DNA of 64,000 bases from Ypsolopha sequella (taxonomy: Eukaryota > Arthropoda > Insecta > Lepidoptera > Ypsolophidae): NCBI GenBank assembly GCA_934047225.1, contig OW203989.1, forward strand, positions 8,035,977-8,099,976, given 5' to 3'. The translations under genes were made by a program, and so were the position numbers. The notes beneath the pieces are model-generated. The model was not told the origin of the DNA. It saw only the letters and a list, made by a program, of their open reading frames with translations, and searched no databases. Shown here piece by piece: positions 58,449-64,000 of this stretch (positions are counted from its first letter, which is position 1; every line of letters begins with the position of its first letter).

Positions 58449-60645
58449 GTGAGGAAGATAGTTCTGGGTCAGCAGTAATTCATTTTTTTTGTGCCTGTAC
58501 GAAACGACTGAAGCGTCATCACATCAGTTATTTTACAATGCGCCGTTTACGTCGAAAATTTTAGTTTTTTTCATTGTGGTTTTTAATGATGACAATAGTG
58601 TTGCGAACTAAGTAATATTGGAAACATTGGGAACATTCCCAGCAATATTCCTAGCAACAACGGTAATGTTGCCAGTGGCACAGAATTAATCCAGACGCAA
58701 GGATAGAGACTGCTCGAGCGTATAACATCATATTCAAATCGACCACATCAAATTAGATTCAACCTTATCCTAGTGTTCAGTATTAGGGGTTGTTTCTGAT
58801 TGGCCAACAGGTCTTCATGGTTGACTGGTATTACTAAGACGTTCCTAAGATCTCTCGGGTTACTTGTTGCGTGGCAGCCAGGACTCAGGACATGGGCTGG
58901 CGGACTGCCAGCTCGTTAATCGACAACTGGCCACCTGCAATTTATCTGCTATGTCCTAGCTTGTGATTCCTCGCAATTTAGTGCCGGTTCAAGAGAGGAA
59001 TGAAGGAGGTTTGGCAAGATATCGAATCTGTTTTATAATGTTTTGGTGAAGAATTGAAATTAAATAAGCCGGTAATTGAATATTCCAGTGGCGAAATAAT
59101 GTGACAATGATTTTGGTACCAAAATACCAAGTTAAGTAAATAAATAAAATACTAATACTGGTACGTACAACTTTTATTCGCGATTTCAGGTATAGATCCA
59201 TAGAAAAAGATGTTCACATAGACATTGTTCATATAGATATCTTTAGGTTAAAGCTTTTTGGTGACTTAAAATCCAGTCGGTATATTCAAATGCAGATGTT
59301 AAAATAATAAAACAAGCAACTTTATTAGGAAACTTCAGCCGTTTATCGTCAAGAGCTGCCTATCCTAGAAATAAAACCGTTTCGAAAATTCAAGCTGTCA
59401 ATAAAACCTTATCCCAAAGTACTAAAGCTGGTTTTAGATTGGTTCTTTGATCTAAAAGTGTTCATTTTGTTTCAGCACGCACCAACTCTGGTGAGGACGT
59501 TAATGGACAGCAGACGCTATCAAACATCGTAAATCTCTCAGATACACTAGTTTTTCGAGTGTTTATTTTAGACACGATGTGGCCAGATAACGGGTTTATC
59601 AGAAAAGAGATAAGCTCAACAGCTTGGAAACTTGGAAGATCAATCCTGTATTTATGTGTCAGTTGATTGAGATTTTAAATGTAATTGATATGTTAAACAA
59701 AACAACAAACCTAGATACAAGATCAGATGTCGTGACAAAAGAGGTGACAAATGTTTTCAAACCTAGCAGCAACCCTCCTCATTAAGCGGCACTAAAAAGT
59801 TGAAAAATGGAGGAAACTAAAAAAGTCACATCTGTAACGATTACTCAATCCCACGAACTAATTTATTCAAAGCAAACAGGATAACAAAAACTAGAGACGT
59901 CTAAGTGTGAGAAAGTTTTGGAAACTTGAAAAATATGGAGCGCATTCGAGGCTTCAACGACTCGCATATATCACCTGACGTTTTGAACTCGTTTCCACTT
60001 CCAATGAAACCGCGACACGTCAACGGAACCAAAGTTTAATTAATTACCCCCGTTCATTAATCAATGTATTGTATTTGGTAAATCTTTGTGGGCATTCGAA
60101 ATTCGAAAATCAAAATTTTCTTCGCACCCAATGGGAGTGATTAACGATGCAATGTCACTTTCCACGCGTCCCTCATCATGGCGAGCTTGTGTGTGCAAGT
60201 CATGGGATATAATAGAAATATTCTAATACTCCAGTGGGAAGTAAATTACTTTGCCTGTAATTAACTTCTGTCATACAATATCTTATTGCAGGGCTAATTT
60301 TCTTGAGTGCGACTCATTTTAGCTTCATAACACCGCAAATTAGATTGTTGAATTGGTATCCTTTTATGGAGTTGTTCTTTATAAAGTCACAGTTTAAAAA
60401 AAAACTTAAACGAACTTATTATTTTAGCAAGAACAACCAATAGCTACATACCTACTATCATGTCAATTAAAATATGTTACTGGAACCCAAACAAATAACT
60501 TATTTATTTGAAAAAAATAAACTTAGAAACTTCTTATTTGTCCATTCTTAGTAATTTTATTCTGAAAATATAAAACTCTTAGTTACAAGCAATTAATCAA
60601 ATGCAAAATCAAAAAGTTTGATGATCGTGAATCAATGGAGTCGCG
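58449..60645. other. unannotated stretch (2.2 kb)
   Basis: No gene, repeat partner or structured element was recognised. Confidence 0.3.
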
Positions 60646-60685
60646 TTCGTAAAGGATATTGTATTCCTACAATATCCTTTACGAA
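60646..60685. repeat. perfect 18-bp hairpin, 4-base loop
   Basis: TTCGTAAAGGATATTGTA (60646-60663) is fully complementary to 60668-60685 around TTCC. The flanking bases do not extend the stem. Confidence 0.75.
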
Positions 60686-60807
60686 GCACAGGATATGGTA
60701 ATAGATGGAACTAAATGAGAGGCATAGACCAGCAGAGGAGCGTCTATTTCTGTGCCACTTCTGCCAGGGACGATTTATTTTCAGCTCCATTTCCTTTCTA
60801 CCTCTAT

Positions 60808-61135
60808 ACATGTGGCAGGCAAATAGTAAAATTCCGCCGTTTACAAACGGCATCCGTCATCAGTTTATAAACGCTCGCTGTTTTGCAATTTGCCGTTTGG
60901 TGCGACGACGAGCGGAGCGTGTTAGGTTTACATCATATTGGGAGCCGAGCGAAACGGAACGGAGCGAGGCGACCCTCATTACTTCAAACAGAATTACTTT
61001 ATGCCGAGGCAAATTAGAAAATGCAGGATTCTACTATTTGACGAAAATTCGTCAAATAGCAAAACAGCGATCGTTTAGAAACTGACGACGCCGTTTGTAA
61101 ACGGCGGAATTTTACTATTTGCCTGCGACATACAT
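60808..61135. mobile_element. foldback element with CG-rich interior
   Basis: GGCAGGCAAATAGTAAAATT, then CCGCCGTTTACAAACGGC, is mirrored at 61090-61126. Pairing continues through CAGTTT.TAAACG.TCGCTGTTTTGC. A second perfect palindrome, CTATTTGACGAA.TTCGTCAAATAG, lies at 61036-61061. The interior 60895-60995 is the reverse of the CG-rich block at 1020. The 126-codon frame crossing it is an artefact. Confidence 0.7.
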
Positions 61136-62590
61136 ACGTGGTGTCGAGTATATTTAGAGCTAGAGTTAGATATGATGATAATTTAAGACTTGCGTGATAT
61201 AATGATGGATCAGATTTGACTTTCTGCTTCAACACAAGAACTTTGTGAATTATTTTGAAATCGTTGTATAAAACACTACTAAAAGTAATACATAACCCCT
61301 AAATCCGAGATATTCAATTAAGTAAGCAATTCTTTAGTAAGGACTAAGTAAGCCTAAAACCATTTTGGGAACAAATTGGATGATTAAAGGTACGAGTACG
61401 TCAAGATTAATTATAACTGAAGCTTTAAGATCCGCACTTTCTGCTAAAAGGCCTCTAAGAACATTTCCACGAATTAATTAAGGTATAATTTAATTTATCA
61501 CGAAATTCACTGGATGGATACTAACTGAGAGATATATGGGTATCTAAAACAACGGTTTTTGGTAACTAAAAGTTATTAATGAATAAAGTAAACTCTCTTC
61601 TATAAAATACAATAAAATTTGAGACCATCACCTGGTAGTTTTACACCAAATTGTGTACTATCACATCTGCAAGCTGAAGGGAATCCTTAAGGGTGCAATT
61701 ACCAGAAATTTCCTCAGTTATACGATTGTATAAACTGGGAACAGCTGCAAGGGGCAGGTGGGTTCCGAGCCTCGCGCGTGCCTGATGTTCTCCATGTATT
61801 TGATTACTATGGTCAGGGTGTGTTTTGGGGTTATGTTTAATGACTTTAAACTCTTGTTTGAAATTTTGTGGTTGCAGTTTTGAAGGTGTGTCCAATTTGA
61901 ATGTAGAAGTAGCCTGGTTTTTTATCGCAACATTTGTTAGTTTAGATTTGTTTTTTGGTTGGTGTTTTGCCTTTTTTATACATTTATGATTATGGTTATT
62001 ACGGATCCAGTAAAATATTACTAAGCAACAAAAGAAAGTGTATTGTTTTAAATAATAGCTAAATGTAAAAAATATATTATAAGAAAAAATACTAATGGTT
62101 TTATTTGCGATTAGATTTTTCTTTTTGCATCAACCTGTTTCTCCTAATAAACTTCACGCTTTTGAATCCCAAAGAATATCATCACAGAATCTCATTCAGC
62201 AATTTAATAATAATTAAACAAACGCATTACAAGAATGAAACTGTGCTTCCTGTCTGCGTTAAACACCCAGAGTTATTAATATTCATCGTGGAGCCGCTAC
62301 GATTATTCACTTGGAGTTTCTTCGACACGTGCCTATTTTGCATTTGTATCCCGTATTATTCGTAACTCTTAAGTTTGTTTGCTCAAGTTTACAATGTGTT
62401 CTGCACGCTCCATTTCTACAAATACGGCAACATTGATGTATTGTGTTACCTGTTTCGGGGCAAACGGTAATTTGTGTTTTAGTGCTTCTTGGGCAACTGC
62501 TTATTGGTGCTAATTCAGTTTCGTACGAGCGGTAATTAATGGGGAATCGCCACTTTTAAAGGAAAGTCTTGGTTCATTTGAGGTGATTTA
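61136..62590. other. unannotated stretch
   Basis: Nothing was recognised. Frames of 84-86 codons at 61641 and 62105 lack domains. Confidence 0.3.
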
Positions 62591-63063
62591 TGCGGAAGAA
62601 TTTCCTTCGTTTCTACGTTCTTGCGCAGACATTCGAATAAGGATGGAGAAATTATGAAAACACCTAGAGTGCGGTCGATCGATAGTTATCAGAGAAACGA
62701 CTTCGTCGAGTATCCCACAGTTGTCAATACTAACTCGACACAGGCACAGGTTGCCGTTTATGGCAGTGACCGTTCGCGAGTCGATCATAATCGCAGGAAA
62801 AACTCGGTCCTTCCAGCCGGACTTGACCTCTTTGCCTTTAAAATTGTACCATTTTTCTTATAAAAATTGGAATGCAACGTCGGTGGTCGTCGTCGAGATA
62901 ACACAGGAGACTTTAAGAAGAGTTAAGTTTAGACTGCGATTTATATTCTCACGAAAAAGGTTGTTCGTATAAACGATAAAGTAATAAGAACTTGCGATAA
63001 AGCCCAACTGCACGCGAGGTTACCGTCAGATTGCGAGATAAAGGATCATGCTTTCGATCGAAT
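62591..63063 (+). promoter_or_regulatory. possible promoter / 5' UTR of the candidate exon at 63064
   Basis: This segment has higher GC than its surroundings and no detected repeat. Short frames on both strands (62588-62788 and 62621-62863) overlap without domains. It is assigned only by position upstream of the candidate start. Confidence 0.2.
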
Positions 63064-63216
63064 ATGGCGGCAGAGGGCTGCGTGAGCGCATCTGCCGGCC
63101 CACGTGCCACCTCCGCGATCCATGATCCGCAGGTTTCTCTTTATAAATCTTTACTTTTTTTCTATGACGAACGCATTCATCATTTCCAACAGATGTGCGT
63201 CCGCTATAATAACAAG
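63064..63216 (+). CDS. candidate first coding exon, unrecognised product
   Basis: ATG at 63064 opens a 51-codon frame (MAAEGCVSASAG...VRYNNK) that reaches AACAAG followed by GTAAGG, a strong donor match, at 63217 in phase 0. Past the donor the frame stops after four codons, as expected for an intron. The frame also stays open upstream of the ATG for at least 11 codons, so the exact start is not proven. The first ~20 residues are small and polar (Ala/Ser/Gly-rich, with better GC). The next ~30 contain aromatic and hydrophobic residues (SLYKSLLFFYDERIHHFQQM). No domain is recognised. With such a short exon, chance is a real alternative. Confidence 0.35.
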
Positions 63217-64000
63217 GTAAGGCTTAGGTAATTCTTTCTTTAATTAAATTTCATTCTCCCCTTTTAAATTGGGTTTTGTTTTTGTTGGCGTAGGCGTCCT
63301 TTTTCCATTCATCATGTTTACGATTTAAAAGCTTTTGTTTGTGTATTAGTTACCTTTGTTTCCGTTTATAAATGTATGACTACTTAGGGTGACTTTGAAA
63401 AAGTTCCGGTTTCAAAGGTTAAAAATTATGCTTTCTTTGTTATAGAAATGCCAACTGAAAAAAGTTCCTGTTGTTTATTCTATTATTTAACAGAGTATTG
63501 AAAAGTTATTATTTTTAATTCACTATTGAACGACCCTATAAAATTGTATGAAATTCGACACAGACATTAAATAAGCCCCTGCGTACTCTCGCTAATCCTC
63601 CCAAATGATATAATGGTCGCCCCACGCTAGCATCATGTGAACTTTGTGGGTCTATGTGAAATAGTTCGCCCCGAATTTGAGCATTTGTGTGCACACATGT
63701 GTCGGGGATGGGCCTCTGTTTTTTGTCAGTTAACATCTGAGGTACTCGTATATATATGCTGCAACATGTGCGAATTTGTTGCCACTAGAAACAGGATATT
63801 GAAACTTGAAATACCCAGATTTCGGCACCGAATTTGACTCCATTTGGCAATTTATATTTTTGTTTACAGATTTATGTTTTTAAGATGCATATCAAGATTA
63901 GTTCAGTTTTGATCTAAATACGACAGTTGCGTTATTTCTATCTGTTCTACATTTCTAACTGCTAAGCCATTGTTAGTTGTTATTTCTCCTACAATGTCAT
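63217..64000. other. unannotated stretch, possibly start of an intron
   Basis: Nothing was recognised here. It would be intron if the exon at 63064-63216 is real. Confidence 0.3.

Noticed and set aside
60705..61085. 126-codon open frame
   Set aside because: It runs through a foldback element whose arms and centre are palindromic, and no domain is present.
62621..62863. 80-codon frame upstream of the candidate exon at 63064
   Set aside because: Frames overlap on both strands with no domain, and no splice signal links it to 63064.

Overview
The window looks like non-coding DNA from an insect nuclear genome, most likely a moth or butterfly. The DNA is AT-rich, no long intact host open reading frames run through it, and intron signals can be seen. 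It is crowded with a mariner element, hAT-type elements, 5'-truncated non-LTR retrotransposons, tRNA-derived SINE remnants and many short palindromic (foldback) elements. Several repeat termini resemble sequences I remember from lepidopteran genomes. That lineage call is inference and no search was possible. There is nothing bacterial here: no operons, CRISPR arrays or phage genes.

Host genes. The best-supported host coding sequence is one 5' coding exon on the minus strand (44589 down to 44052, 179 codons). It has an in-frame stop just upstream of its ATG and a consensus GTGAGT donor. Its product is a basic, Ser/Arg-rich N-terminus that I do not recognise. A weaker candidate first exon lies on the plus strand at 63064-63216, ending at a GTAAGG donor. 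No further exon of either gene was found, so much of the window is probably intron or intergenic.

Mobile DNA, left to right. 1-6985 is a string of small inverted-repeat elements. 7310-10459 holds two copies of repeat family B, a hAT derivative (7920-8382) inside a tandem duplication, and a 111-bp-period array made from the tip of family B. 14608-23290 holds family A and B copies, LINE 3' tails, a hAT-type foldback, a SINE head and a 5'-truncated LINE that keeps the end of its reverse transcriptase ORF. 23287-28290 is a nest: a family A element with internal tandem units, broken by a family G element, which carries a hAT-type element, and by a complete but frameshifted mariner (26738-28017). 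30475-41536 holds more foldbacks, family A copies, LINE tails, a tRNA-like SINE head and tandem duplications. 46562-55690 holds a decayed LINE ORF and copies of families A, B, C, F and G. 57562-61135 holds two perfect hairpins, the second copy of family E and a foldback.

Family labels used here: A = ends like CCGGCCAAGTGCGAG and GGTACGGAACCCTA; B = starts TTTTCAATGCAAGTGCTCG and ends in a palindrome; C = LINE 3' tails with a conserved stem-loop; D = hAT-type foldbacks with CAGTGGCGTGCA ends; E = a ~430-bp repeat present twice; F = a diverged ~290-bp repeat present twice; G = starts CTAGCTTCTGCCCGCGGC or similar; H = end CCCAAGTAAC.

The genes do not form a pathway. The only relationships visible are between elements: insertions within insertions, and non-autonomous elements sharing ends with relatives that could have mobilised them.
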